In this document: positions 38,535-47,394 of the stretch, in pieces
Layout: every line of letters begins with the position of its first letter
Numbering within the stretch: position 1 is the stretch's first letter
Assembly (NCBI RefSeq): GCF_000550805.1
Contig: NZ_CP004353.1
Location: 1,054,001 to 1,118,000, forward strand
Direction of reading: 5' to 3'
Length of the DNA: 64,000 nucleotides
Source of the DNA: Corynebacterium vitaeruminis DSM 20294
GTDB taxonomy: Bacteria; Actinomycetota; Actinomycetes; Mycobacteriales; Mycobacteriaceae
Made by a program: the position numbers and the translations under genes
Notes under the pieces: generated by a model
What the model saw: the letters and a program-made list of their open reading frames with translations, nothing else
Told to the model about the DNA's origin: nothing
The model's database searches: none

Positions 38535-40457
38535 CTACTCCACCTCAGTGAACTTCCGATCCCAGGCGGAGCGGACCGGATTGGCGTCGGCGAGCAAGAT
38601 GTCGAAGCGGTCGTTGGCGATCTCGACGATCTCGCTGAGCACCGCGCGGTTTTCCTGCTCGTCGGAGTTGGCGAGGCGGCGCACGCCAGCGTCGATGACG
38701 CGCTCGACGGTGTCGTTGGTGTCCAGATAGGCCACGAACGGCATGCCGAAGCGCTCGAGGTAGGCGGCGCTGACCTCGCGGATCCGCTCGGCCTGTTCCT
38801 CGTCGAGGTCAGTAAGCCCCAGCGAGCCGCGGTCGGCGGAGATGGCGCTGGCCTCGTCGTCGCTGGCCAGCAGCAGCTGGTCCATCGCGGGGTAGTCGTG
38901 CACGAGCGCGGTGCGGCGCTCCTCCGGCGCGGTGAGCACCGCGACCTGGATGGCCTCGCGCAGCTCGTTGACGTCGGCGAACGGGCGCGACTCCCAGGCG
39001 GTGGCCAGCGGCCAGGTCTCGTTGTTAAACAGCGGGCGCAGGGCGGCGACGAAGCCATCGCGGTCCATCGCGTTGAGTTCATCCAGGGACACGCCCTCGC
39101 CGCTCGCGCGGGAGATGTCGCCGCCGGACTGCTTGCCTAGGTGGAAGAAGACCAGGTTGAGCACGATCGCGGTGATCGCGCCGATGCTCATGCCGGAGGA
39201 GACGAAGGAGCGCGACCACTCCGGGAAGGCCTGGGCGATGTCCGGCTTGAAGGTGACCAGCATGGCAAGGCCCAGGGAGGAGGTGACGATGACCGCGTTG
39301 CGGCCGTCGTTGATGTCGGCCTTCGCGATGGTCTGCAGGCCGACCCACGCCACGTTGGCGAACAGCGCGAGCGACGCGCCGCCAAGTACCGGGGAGGGGA
39401 TGGAGGCGACGATGGCGCCCGCCTTGGGCAAAAGGCCCAGCAGGATCATGAAGCCCGCGGCGGAGACGGCCACCCAGCGCGACTTCACGCCGGTGAGCCG
39501 GACGAGGCCGACGTTCTGCGCGAAGCAGGTGTAGGGGAAGGAGTTCATGATGCCGCCGATGAGGGTGGACAGGCCGTCGGCGCGGATGGCGCGTTGGACG
39601 TCGTCGCGGCGGATGCGCTTCTTGACGATCTCGCCCGTGGCGAACACGTCGCCGGTGGTCTCCACCATGGTGATGATCATGACGATGAGCATGGAGAAGA
39701 TCGCCACGATGTCGAAGCGGGGCACGCCGAAGTAGAACGGGGTGGTGATGCCGAAGGCGTGGGCTTCCGCAACCTTGTCGAAGCTCGTGTCGCCGAGGGC
39801 CAGCGCCACGCCCGTGCCGAGCACTAGGCCGATGAGCACCGAGAGCGTTCCGAGGAAGCCGCGGAAGAAGCGCTGCACCAAGATGATGACCAGCAGGGTG
39901 CCGAAGGCATACCACAGGTCGCGGGCCGCGGGCGTGCCCTCGGCGTAGTTGGTGAAGTCGTTTGCTGAGACCGCCAGCAGCGAGGTTCCCATGACCAGCA
40001 GGACCGATCCCGTAACAACCGGCGGGAAGTACTTGAGGAAACGGCCGAACAGCGGGGCGACGAAGAAGGTGAACAGTCCCGCGACGATGATCGCGCCGTA
40101 GATGGTCGGAAGCGACGCGACGCCGCCCTGGCCGTCGGTGGCACCGAGGCCGATGGCGATGATCGGGGCCACGGCGGTGGTGGTCACGCCCTGGATGATG
40201 GGCAGGCGGACGCCCACGTAGCGGCCGATGCCCACCGACTGGATGATCGTGGCGATGCCGCAGGTGAGTAGGTCGGCGTTGATGAGGTGGATGGTGGTCG
40301 CGGTGTCGAGGTTGAGCGAGCTGGCGATCAGCAGCGGCACGATGACCGCGCCGGCGTAGAACGCCAAAACGTGCTGCAGGCCGAGCGCCGCGAGCTTGGG
40401 CGCGGCGGGTACTTGGTCGACTGGGTGCTTGGGCTGGGTAAGCGTTGAAACAGCCAC
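38535..40457 (-). CDS. NCS2 purine permease fused to OHCU-decarboxylase-like domain
   Basis: 640 aa from GTG 40457, preceded by AGGAGG. Residues ~1-450 are a uracil/xanthine (UraA/UapA-type) permease: LGLQHVLAFYAGAVIVPLLI, GVRLPIIQGVTTTAVAPI, SFPYTCFAQNVGLVRLTGVKS. From ~458 to the end is an OHCU decarboxylase-like domain (LDELNAMDRDGFVAALRPLF, AAYLERFGMPFVAYL). OHCU decarboxylase acts in urate breakdown to allantoin, so the fused permease probably carries urate or xanthine. Catalytic positions look altered: HP becomes YP (~522) and EQ becomes DR (~542). No other urate genes are in the window. Confidence 0.85.
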   Translation of the reverse strand: MAVSTLTQPKHPVDQVPAAPKLAALGLQHVLAFYAGAVIVPLLIASSLNLDTATTIHLINADLLTCGIATIIQSVGIGRYVGVRLPIIQGVTTTAVAPIIAIGLGATDGQGGVASLPTIYGAIIVAGLFTFFVAPLFGRFLKYFPPVVTGSVLLVMGTSLLAVSANDFTNYAEGTPAARDLWYAFGTLLVIILVQRFFRGFLGTLSVLIGLVLGTGVALALGDTSFDKVAEAHAFGITTPFYFGVPRFDIVAIFSMLIVMIITMVETTGDVFATGEIVKKRIRRDDVQRAIRADGLSTLIGGIMNSFPYTCFAQNVGLVRLTGVKSRWVAVSAAGFMILLGLLPKAGAIVASIPSPVLGGASLALFANVAWVGLQTIAKADINDGRNAVIVTSSLGLAMLVTFKPDIAQAFPEWSRSFVSSGMSIGAITAIVLNLVFFHLGKQSGGDISRASGEGVSLDELNAMDRDGFVAALRPLFNNETWPLATAWESRPFADVNELREAIQVAVLTAPEERRTALVHDYPAMDQLLLASDDEASAISADRGSLGLTDLDEEQAERIREVSAAYLERFGMPFVAYLDTNDTVERVIDAGVRRLANSDEQENRAVLSEIVEIANDRFDILLADANPVRSAWDRKFTEVE

Positions 40458-40854
40458 TAAGTCCTCCTGGTGTGGGGCGAAGCATGAGAGTGGATTTAAT
40501 TGTCCACGTAAAAGACTAAGCCCACAGGGAGGAGATGAGAAACCCAGCGGCACACTTCGCCGGGTTAGCGGCCGAGCGCTTCTTCCCACATAACCTCTTA
40601 GCCTTTGGCGGGCTGATGCCGCCGCAGCCGCGCCTAGGATTTACGGGCGGGCACTGAGAAAAGGCTCTGCGAAGTTCACCGCATCGGTGATGATGCCTTG
40701 AGAATTTCCGAGACCGGCTGCCGAGGAGTTGTGCGGAAGGCGCTGGGCCTCGGGAATTCTCTGCGTGTTGGCTCTGGCGCCCTCGACCTTATAAAAGCGA
40801 CTTTTATAAAGGATTATAAAGAGCTCCCGCAGCCGTTCTAACGGAAGGTAGCGG
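40458..40854. other. Intergenic region with several hairpins, permease / ltrA
   Basis: 397 bases without a convincing gene. It contains the permease leader on the - strand with a possible hairpin AACCCGGC/GCC..GGGTT (40541-40567). It also has a CACCG-CAT-CGGTG hairpin (40677-40689), a long-range 12-of-13 inverted repeat (40700-40712 with 40749-40761), and a perfect TTATAAAAG-CGA-CTTTTATAA palindrome (40789-40809) followed by another TTATAAAG. It could be a decayed gene or hold an unrecognised small RNA. Confidence 0.45.
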
Positions 40855-41975
40855 CTAAGCCATCGCCGGGTTCGTCGCCGAGCGCAGGTGGTCGCCCACG
40901 TTGACGAGCAGCATGACGAGCGCGAGGAGGGCGAGCAGCCCCATGGCAGGCAGCGCCGACGCCAGCAGGATGAGCAGGGCGCAGGCCGCGGCGCCGGTCA
41001 TCCGCGGGATGGCGAGGGTGCGCGCGAGCTGCCAGCGGGTGAACCCGAAGGTGATGAGGGACAGCGCGGTGCCGCCGCAGACGAGCGCGGCGATGCCCAG
41101 CGGGAGGTGCTCCGTCGGCTCCTGGACGGCCGTGCCTATGCCCGCCGCCACGGCGATGATGGCGACCACGAAGGAGAGGTGCCCGTAGGAGAGCACGGGG
41201 CGGATCGCGTCGATGGCGATCTCCGCGCGCTCGAGGGCGTACTCGATGGCGCGGGAGGCGAGGTCGAAGTAGGTCCACCACATGGAGCAGCACACCGCGA
41301 AGCCCAAAGCCAGCGCCACGACCTCGGTCCAGTCGATGCCGTGGTGGCCGGCGGCGGCGCCGGAGGCCACGATGGTCTCGCCGATGGCGATGATGACGAA
41401 GGTGGAGTAGCGGTCCGCGAGGTGCGAGGTGGCAAAGGGCGTGGCCGCCACGAGGGTGCGGCGGATGATGGGCGTGACCAGCTCGATGAAGGCCGCCAGC
41501 CCCCAGATCCAGAGGCGCCACTCGGCGTCGACAAGCGCGCCGATCATGAGGAGCGGACCCGTGATGAAGGCGCCCACCGGGAAAGTAATGAATTCGCGAC
41601 GGTGCGGGTGGTCGGCGACCGCCGCGAACAGCACCAGCCTGCCGAGCCAGTAGGCGCCCGCAAACCACGGGGCGGTGGACTCCTCGGCGAAGCTTCCCGG
41701 CAGGGCGAGCGCCATGCCGAGCCCCGCGAAGGCCACGACGAAGAAGGACAGCCGGCCGCGCGGGTTGTCCACGTCGGTGAGGTTGGCGTACATCGTTGTG
41801 CCCACCCACAGCCAGTAGACGGGCACGAACACGACGAGCGCCCGGAAGACCTGCTCCCAGGAGATGTCCTCCTGGAGCAGCTCGGAGATGCGCGTCACCG
41901 CCCACACGAAGATGAGGTCGAAGAAGCGCTCGATGGTCGAGACACCTTTTCGGGCCTTTCCACTGCCTTTGTCAT
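40855..41975 (-). pseudogene. ltrA: Low temperature requirement protein A (LtrA), frameshifted near the N-terminus
   Basis: The long frame encodes an LtrA-type protein of ~12 spans (IERFFDLIFVWAVTRISELL, TMYANLTDVDNPRGR, FATSHLADRYSTFVIIAIGETI). That frame has no start codon near its natural beginning. ATG 41975 overlaps the lplA stop and reads MTKAVERPEKVS, the expected LtrA N-terminus, but in another frame. Removing two bases at 41939-41942 (GAGA to GA) joins them into KVSTIERFFDL. So the gene carries a 2-bp duplication or a sequencing error. A shorter product from an internal GTG cannot be excluded. The function of LtrA is poorly known. Confidence 0.65.
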
Positions 41976-43045
41976 CACGGCACTCGCTTCGTCCAGGACT
42001 CCTGGGAGTACTTCGCGTCAACGAGTTCCTTGGCCGCGGCGAGGTCGGTCTCGCTGAGAGCAGTGGGGGTGGCGTGGTAGCGGGTGGTGAACTCGTCGAT
42101 GAGCGTCTCAATGATCTCCTCGCGGGTGGCGCCGGTCTGGCGGCGCAGCGGGTCCACGCGCTTCTTGGCACTTGCGATACCCTTGGACGCGATCTTGACC
42201 TTGCCGATGCGTAAGACCTCCATCATCTTGTCGGCGTCGATGTCGTAGCTCATGGTCACGTGGTGGAGGATGGCGCCGCCGCGGCGCTTCTGGGCCGCGC
42301 CGCCGATCTTGCCGCCGGTGGAGGTGATGTCGTTGATGGGCACGTACCAGGCGTCGACCCCCTGGCGCGCCAGCGCCGCGAGCACCCACTGGTCGAGGTA
42401 GGCGTAGGACTCCTCGTAGGAATAGCCCGCCACCAGCGATTCCGGCGCGTAGATGGAGTAGGTGATGCAGTTTCCACCCTCCATGAACATCGCGCCGCCC
42501 CCGGACATACGCCGCACGACGGTGATGCCGTGCTTGTCGACGCCTTCGGGATCCACCTCATTAACGTACGACTGGAAGGACCCCATGACCACGGCCTTGT
42601 CCTCCCAATCCCAGATGCGCATCGTCGGCCCGCGCTTGCCGGTGGCGACCTGGTCGAGCAGGAGCTCGTCGAGGGCGACGTTCATGGGCGTGGGCATGAC
42701 CCCCGGGCGCAGCACCTCCCAGGAGTGGTCGGTGAAGTCGGTGCCGCCGGTGATGGCGCGGCGGACGGCGACCGCGATGTCGTGGGTGGAAAAGCCGTGG
42801 ATCTCCACGCCGTCGATGTGGGAGAGCGCGGCGTCGAGGCGGCGGGTGAGCTGCTTGGCGTTCTCGCTCGTGCTGGCGCCGGAGAGCGCGGGGCCGAGGG
42901 CCAGGTAGGCCTCGTCGGGCTCGACGAAGAAGTCGCCGGAGACGAAGACCTCGTTGATGCGGCCGCCGTCCTCCGGCGAGGAGAAGTCCACGTCCACGGC
43001 TACGAGCTTGCCGCCGGGGACCTTGATCTCGAAGTGGGTGTTCAT
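41975..43045 (-). CDS. lplA: Lipoate-protein ligase A
   Basis: 356 aa. The catalytic domain (about residues 105-260) has VRRMSGGGAMFMEGGNCITYS and the lipoyl-AMP lysine in STGGKIGGAAQKRRGGAILHH. A ~100-residue N-terminal segment (MNTHFEIKVPGGKLVAVDVDF) corresponds to the accessory lipoate-ligase domain placed first, as in many actinobacteria. It activates free lipoate and attaches it to E2 and GcvH proteins. Its TGA overlaps the ATG of the damaged ltrA. Confidence 0.9.
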   Translation of the reverse strand: MNTHFEIKVPGGKLVAVDVDFSSPEDGGRINEVFVSGDFFVEPDEAYLALGPALSGASTSENAKQLTRRLDAALSHIDGVEIHGFSTHDIAVAVRRAITGGTDFTDHSWEVLRPGVMPTPMNVALDELLLDQVATGKRGPTMRIWDWEDKAVVMGSFQSYVNEVDPEGVDKHGITVVRRMSGGGAMFMEGGNCITYSIYAPESLVAGYSYEESYAYLDQWVLAALARQGVDAWYVPINDITSTGGKIGGAAQKRRGGAILHHVTMSYDIDADKMMEVLRIGKVKIASKGIASAKKRVDPLRRQTGATREEIIETLIDEFTTRYHATPTALSETDLAAAKELVDAKYSQESWTKRVP

Positions 43046-43065
43046 GCACCCAGCTTAGCGAGTCC

Positions 43066-43977
43066 TTAGTGCTTCTTCGTCGGCAGGAAGTGCACGACGG
43101 TGGCGATGACCGCGCCGACCGCGAGGCCGAAGACGAGCGAGCATAGCGTCTCCACCGTCCACGTGGCCGCGCCGCCGAACCGCTCCACGTGGTGCTCGAG
43201 CGAGTGGACGAACTCGAAGGGGGCGTGCAGCCCCAGCTCGTCCATTCCCTTGAGCAGGATGTGTCCGCCGACCCACAGCATGGCGAACATGCCGATGAAA
43301 GAAATGGTGTTGAGCACCCTCGGCATCGCCGAGACCAGCCCGCGCCCGAACGCCTTGGCGCCCGCGCCGCCGCGCTTGGACAGCGCAAGGCCCATGTCGT
43401 CCATCTTCACCAGGAGGCCCACCGCGCCGTAGACGCCGAGGGTGACCACGATGGCGACCATGATGAGCACGCCGGCCTTCATCCAGATCGAGTCGGAGGC
43501 GACCTCGTTGAGCGAGATGACCATGATCTCCGCGGAGAGGATGAGGTCGGTGGTGATCGCGCCGCGAACGAGGGTGTCCTCGTCCTTCGCGCCGGTCTCG
43601 TCCTCGCTTTCCTCCTGCTGCCCAGAGACGAGCTCCCACACCTTCTCGGCGCCCTCGAAGGAGAGATAGAGGCCGCCGCACATGAGGATGGGGGTCAGCG
43701 CCCAGGGCGCGACGGCGGTGAGGATGAGCGCGATGGGCAAGATGATGCAGATCTTGTTTACCATCGAGCCCTTGGCGATGCGCCAGACGATCGGGATCTC
43801 GCGGGCGGGGGTTACCCCCTCGACGAAGCGCGGGGCCACGGCGGTGTCGTCGATGACCACGCCCGCGGCCTTGGCGCTGGTCTGCGTGGCCTGGGTGGCG
43901 ACGTCGTCGATGTTTGCCGCCGCGTGGCGGGCGATGAGCGCGACGTCGTCGAGCAGGGCGGCGAGGCCACCGGCCAT
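43066..43977 (-). CDS. DUF808 family inner membrane protein
   Basis: 303 aa with several spans. The DUF808/YedI features are GGLAALLDDVALIARHAA, VVIDDTAVAPRFVEG and KICIILPIALILTAVAPWALTP, then GGLYLSFEGAEKVWEL. Function unknown in the family. 20 bases upstream of lplA and possibly co-transcribed. Confidence 0.87.
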   Translation of the reverse strand: MAGGLAALLDDVALIARHAAANIDDVATQATQTSAKAAGVVIDDTAVAPRFVEGVTPAREIPIVWRIAKGSMVNKICIILPIALILTAVAPWALTPILMCGGLYLSFEGAEKVWELVSGQQEESEDETGAKDEDTLVRGAITTDLILSAEIMVISLNEVASDSIWMKAGVLIMVAIVVTLGVYGAVGLLVKMDDMGLALSKRGGAGAKAFGRGLVSAMPRVLNTISFIGMFAMLWVGGHILLKGMDELGLHAPFEFVHSLEHHVERFGGAATWTVETLCSLVFGLAVGAVIATVVHFLPTKKH

Positions 43978-44080
43978 AAAAACTCCTCTGATAGTGGGAA
44001 ATAAACCGGTTTCATTCTAGTGCTCATCCAGTCGATAGGGGATGTGGGTACCCTAAGTGCTATCGTGGGCGTCCGTAAAC

Positions 44081-44100
44081 AGAAATCATTATCAAGAAAG
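44081..44100. promoter_or_regulatory. Zur-like site upstream of zupT
   Basis: AGAAATCATTATCAAGAAAG resembles half of the AT-rich Zur/FurB box (ATCATTATC core). It lies directly before the GTG start, where bound repressor would block transcription in zinc excess. By-eye call only. Confidence 0.35.
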
Positions 44101-44891
44101 TGGATTGGGTGAACGCGGTCGCGCTGGCCTTCGGGCTCACTTTGTTGGCAGGTCTATCAACCGGGCTCGGGGGAGCTGTCGCCGTCGCGGCGCGGCGGCC
44201 GGGGGAGCGCTTCCTCGCGGGGTCCCTGGGCTTTTCCGCTGGAGTCATGATCTACGTCTCCTTCGTGGAGATCTTCCCCGAGGGCATTGACAAGCTTGTC
44301 GACGCCCATGGCGACGCAGGCAAGTGGCTCGCGGCGGCCGCCTTCTTCGGCGGGATAGCGCTGATCGCGCTCATCGACCGGCTCGTGCCGGACTCCCTCA
44401 ACCCGCACGAGCCGGGGCTGACGGACTCCGCGCGGCGCCGCCGCGCGATGATGCAGATGGGCCTGCTCACCGCACTTGCCATCGCGATTCACAACTTCCC
44501 GGAGGGCTTCGCCACCTTCATCGCGGCGCTCGCCGATCCCACCATCGCGATCCCCGTCGCGGTGGCCATCGCCATCCACAACATCCCCGAGGGCATCGCC
44601 GTGGCCGTCCCCCTGCGCGAGGCGACGGGCTCGCGGGCGAAGGCCTTCTGGTGGTCGCTGGCCTCGGGGCTGGCCGAGCCCTTCGGTGCCGCGGTGGGCT
44701 ACCTCCTGCTCCTGCCGTGGCTGGGGCCGGTGGCGCTCGGCGTCGCCTTCGCGGCGATCGCCGGGATCATGGTGTTCATCAGCCTCGACGAGCTCCTGCC
44801 CACGGCCGTGAAGACCGGCCGCCACCACACCGCCATCTATGGGCTCGTCGCGGGCATGGCGGTCATGGCGCTGAGCCTCCTGCTGCTCTAG
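44100..44891 (+). CDS. zupT: ZIP-family zinc transporter ZupT
   Basis: 263 aa, eight spans. Metal-site motifs: IAIHNFPEGFATFIAAL in span 4 and VAIAIHNIPEGIAVAVPL in span 5, each with the His-Asn-x-Pro-Glu-Gly signature. It imports zinc and other divalent metals. The start GTG 44100 is uncertain; GTG 44109 is an alternative. Convergent with the patatin gene, overlapping by four bases. A 13-mer repeat copy lies within (44294-44306). Confidence 0.9.
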   Translation: MDWVNAVALAFGLTLLAGLSTGLGGAVAVAARRPGERFLAGSLGFSAGVMIYVSFVEIFPEGIDKLVDAHGDAGKWLAAAAFFGGIALIALIDRLVPDSLNPHEPGLTDSARRRRAMMQMGLLTALAIAIHNFPEGFATFIAALADPTIAIPVAVAIAIHNIPEGIAVAVPLREATGSRAKAFWWSLASGLAEPFGAAVGYLLLLPWLGPVALGVAFAAIAGIMVFISLDELLPTAVKTGRHHTAIYGLVAGMAVMALSLLLL

Positions 44892-45760
44892 CTGGCTAGG
44901 AAGCGCATCCAGCCGTCCCACTCTCGGTCGGTCTGCTCCTCGCCCAGCGCGTAGGAGCGCTCGAGGCGGGAGGTGTTGAGGTCGCGGGAGTTGACCGGCA
45001 TCGTCTCGGGGAAGAACAGCTGCGCGTGGCCCTGTTTCTCCAGCTCCAGCAGCCGGCGCTTGGTGGCGTTGTAGCGCGCCGGGCGCGCGATGAGGGCGTC
45101 GGCCACCTTCGGCCAGCGTCGAAAAGCACGGCGAAGCACCTGCGGGCGCGAGACCGGCTCCTTGAAGTAGTCGCGGGGGCGGGTGAGCAGGACCAAGAAC
45201 TTCTCGAAGCCGTCCGACTCGGCGGCCTCGAGCGGGACGCCGCCGGAGCTGCCCAGCGCGCCGTCGACATAGGGCACGCCGTCGATCCAGGTGGTGCGCA
45301 TGAACACCGGCATGGTGGAGCTCGCGCGGACCTGCTTCATCAGCGTCGCCAGGTCGCCCGCGTCGTCGCGGCCGAAGTAGACGGTCTCGCCGGTGTCCGC
45401 GCGGGTGGCGCCCATGCGGTAGGGGGTCGAGCCCGCGCTGAACCGCGCGTAGTCGAAGGGGTGCTCGGTACCGGGCATGGGGGCCTGCTCGTAGATGTAG
45501 GGGGAGTCGAAGTAGCCGCGCCCGCGCAGGAAGGAGCCCCAGCCGCCGATGTGCGGGTCGAGGCTCATGCCCACGAAGGCCTCCTTCGTGCGGAAGGGAT
45601 CCTGGGAGAGGAAGTTCACCGTGTGCGAGGATCCGGCGGAGATGCCGCCGACCCAGCCGAAGCTGACCCCCTCGGCGAGCAGCCGGGAGACGCAGGCGGC
45701 GGTGTACGAGTTGCGCATCCCGCCGCCCTCCATGACGAGTGCCGTGTCCGCAAATTGCAT
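44888..45760 (-). CDS. Patatin-like phospholipase
   Basis: 290 aa. Oxyanion loop VMEGGGMRNSYTAA, nucleophile elbow GGISAGSS (G-x-S-x-G) and dyad Asp in VDGALGSSGG (DGA). The family hydrolyses acyl esters of phospholipids; RssA/YchK-like bacterial forms are cytoplasmic. No signal peptide. Start MQFADTALV at 45760. Confidence 0.87.
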   Translation of the reverse strand: MQFADTALVMEGGGMRNSYTAACVSRLLAEGVSFGWVGGISAGSSHTVNFLSQDPFRTKEAFVGMSLDPHIGGWGSFLRGRGYFDSPYIYEQAPMPGTEHPFDYARFSAGSTPYRMGATRADTGETVYFGRDDAGDLATLMKQVRASSTMPVFMRTTWIDGVPYVDGALGSSGGVPLEAAESDGFEKFLVLLTRPRDYFKEPVSRPQVLRRAFRRWPKVADALIARPARYNATKRRLLELEKQGHAQLFFPETMPVNSRDLNTSRLERSYALGEEQTDREWDGWMRFLAS

Positions 45761-45806
45761 GGGTTTAAGCCTAGCCCTTTGTGAGCTACGTCCTATATTG
45801 GAAGCC

Positions 45807-46694
45807 ATGCACATCGTCATCATCGGAGCCGGGGCCGTCGGCGGCTACTTCGGGGCGCTCCTTCAGGAATCCGGAACCCAGGTCACCCTCGTCGCCCGCG
45901 GCGAAACCCTCGCCGTGCTGCGCGAACGCGGCCTCACCATCAACAGCCCAGAAGGCACGCGCACGCTGCCCGTCGACGTCGTCGAAAGCCTCGACGAGGT
46001 CCCCGCGGCCGATGCTGTGTTCTTGGCCACCAAGACCATCGACGGCCCCAACCTTCCCGAGCGGCTGCCCGAGGGCGCGGTCCTCGTGACCACGCAGAAC
46101 TCGGTGGAGATGCCCGCCATCGCGATCGAGAAGTACGGACCCGATCGCGTGGTGCCGGGCGTGGTCCGCAGCTTCCTCATCCACACCGGTCCCGCGGAGG
46201 CCACCTTCCTCGGCGGCGTGCTGAGCTTCACCTTCGGCAGCGTCGATCCCGCGACCTGCGACGTGGTCGAGAAGCTGCGCGCGGCCCTCGGCGCGGCGGG
46301 GATCGAGCCCTTCGTGCTCGACGACATCCTGGTCGACGTGTGGGCGAAGGCGATGTTCGTCACCACCTTCGGAGCCCTCGGCGCGCTCGTGGACAAGCCC
46401 ATGCAGGACGTGCGCACCACCTATCGCCGCGACCTGACCGCGCTCATGCGCGAGGTCGAGGCCGCGGGCCGCGCCAACGGGATCAACCTGCCCGAGGACA
46501 TCGTCGAGCGCTCGCTCGACTTTGCCGACGCCCAGCCGGCGGCCGCCACCAGCTCCATGCAGCGCGACCTAGCGGACGGGCTGCCCAACGAGCTCGACGC
46601 CCAGGTGGGCGCCGTCATGCGGATGGCCGAGCGCGGCGGCGTGGCCGTCCCGCTACACACCCTCGTTTTCGACTGCCTGTCGACGAGGGGCTAA
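45807..46694 (+). CDS. Ketopantoate reductase-family oxidoreductase
   Basis: 295 aa. N-terminal NADPH fold MHIVIIGAGAVGGYFGALLQESG; the C-terminal PanE/ApbA domain has DDILVDVWAKAMFVTTFGAL (catalytic-type Lys) and SSMQRDLADGLPNELDAQVG. The family reduces 2-dehydropantoate to pantoate, but many paralogues act on other 2-oxo acids. TATATT nine bases before ATG suggests a very short or absent leader. It is followed directly by the TPP riboswitch. Confidence 0.83.
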   Translation: MHIVIIGAGAVGGYFGALLQESGTQVTLVARGETLAVLRERGLTINSPEGTRTLPVDVVESLDEVPAADAVFLATKTIDGPNLPERLPEGAVLVTTQNSVEMPAIAIEKYGPDRVVPGVVRSFLIHTGPAEATFLGGVLSFTFGSVDPATCDVVEKLRAALGAAGIEPFVLDDILVDVWAKAMFVTTFGALGALVDKPMQDVRTTYRRDLTALMREVEAAGRANGINLPEDIVERSLDFADAQPAAATSSMQRDLADGLPNELDAQVGAVMRMAERGGVAVPLHTLVFDCLSTRG

Positions 46695-46712
46695 CCTAGG
46701 GGCGACCCACAA

Positions 46713-46793
46713 CAACACGGGTGCCCGCCAAGGGCTGAGACGCGCGACGCGCGAACCGTCGAACCTGATCCGGTTAATGCCGGCGATAGGAAG
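46713..46793 (+). promoter_or_regulatory. TPP riboswitch (thi-box)
   Basis: Conserved thi-box elements in order: ACGGGTGCCC, GGGCTGAGA, a GCGCG variable stem, then GAACCTGATCCGGTTAATGC and CGGCGATAGGAAG. The last conserved segment contains the ykoE ribosome binding site (AGGAAG), four bases from ATG 46798, so ligand binding should block translation directly. Confidence 0.92.
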
Positions 46794-46797
46794 AAAT

Positions 46798-47394
46798 ATG
46801 TCTAACGCATCCCCTCGTTCGTGGCGAGTCATCGACATCGTCATCGCCTCCGTCCTCGGTGTGGCCTGCGGCCTCATCTTCTGGGTGTGGAACACCATCG
46901 GCTACGCGTGGTTCACCGCGGCCGACGCGGTCACCCCGGGCCTCGGCGGCATCGCCGTGGGCATCTGGCTCATCGGCGGCGTCATCGGCGGGCTGGTCAT
47001 CCGCAAGCCGGGCGCTGCGCTCTACGTCGAGCTGCTCGCGGCCATCGTCTCCGCGGCGATCGGCAACCAGTGGGGCATCTCCACGATCTACTCCGGACTC
47101 GCCCAGGGGCTCGGCGCCGAGATCATCCTGGCGCTCTTCCTGTACAAGCGCTTCAACCTCACCGTCGCCATGATCGCGGGCGCGGGGGCCGGCGTGGGCG
47201 CCTTCGTCAACGAGCTGTTCACCTCGGGCAACCTGGCGAAGTCGTTCGCCTTCAACGCGACCTACCTCTCCACGCTCATCGTCTCCGGCGCCATCCTCGC
47301 CGGCGTGGTCGGCTACTACTTGGTCAAGGCCCTGGCCGCGACCGGCGCGCTCGATCGCTTCGCCGTCGGCCGTGAGGCCCGCGCTCTGGTCTAG
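46798..47394 (+). CDS. ykoE: ECF transporter substrate-binding component YkoE (HMP/thiamine precursor)
   Basis: 198 aa, about five or six spans. YkoE family features: PRSWRVIDIVIASVLGVACGLIFWVWN and GNQWGISTIYSGLAQGLGAEIILAL. It is the S component of an energy-coupling factor importer for thiamine or its HMP precursor, directly under a TPP riboswitch. Its partners ykoD and ykoC lie 1.2 kb downstream, beyond an inverted ClC gene, an unusual split. The end overlaps the ClC gene by four bases. Confidence 0.9.
   Translation: MSNASPRSWRVIDIVIASVLGVACGLIFWVWNTIGYAWFTAADAVTPGLGGIAVGIWLIGGVIGGLVIRKPGAALYVELLAAIVSAAIGNQWGISTIYSGLAQGLGAEIILALFLYKRFNLTVAMIAGAGAGVGAFVNELFTSGNLAKSFAFNATYLSTLIVSGAILAGVVGYYLVKALAATGALDRFAVGREARALV

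Noticed and set aside
40640..40845. Short + strand frame ending near 40841 (ending IKATFIKDYKELPQPF)
   Set aside because: No ribosome site, no recognisable family, and it crosses palindromic sequence; not supported as a gene.
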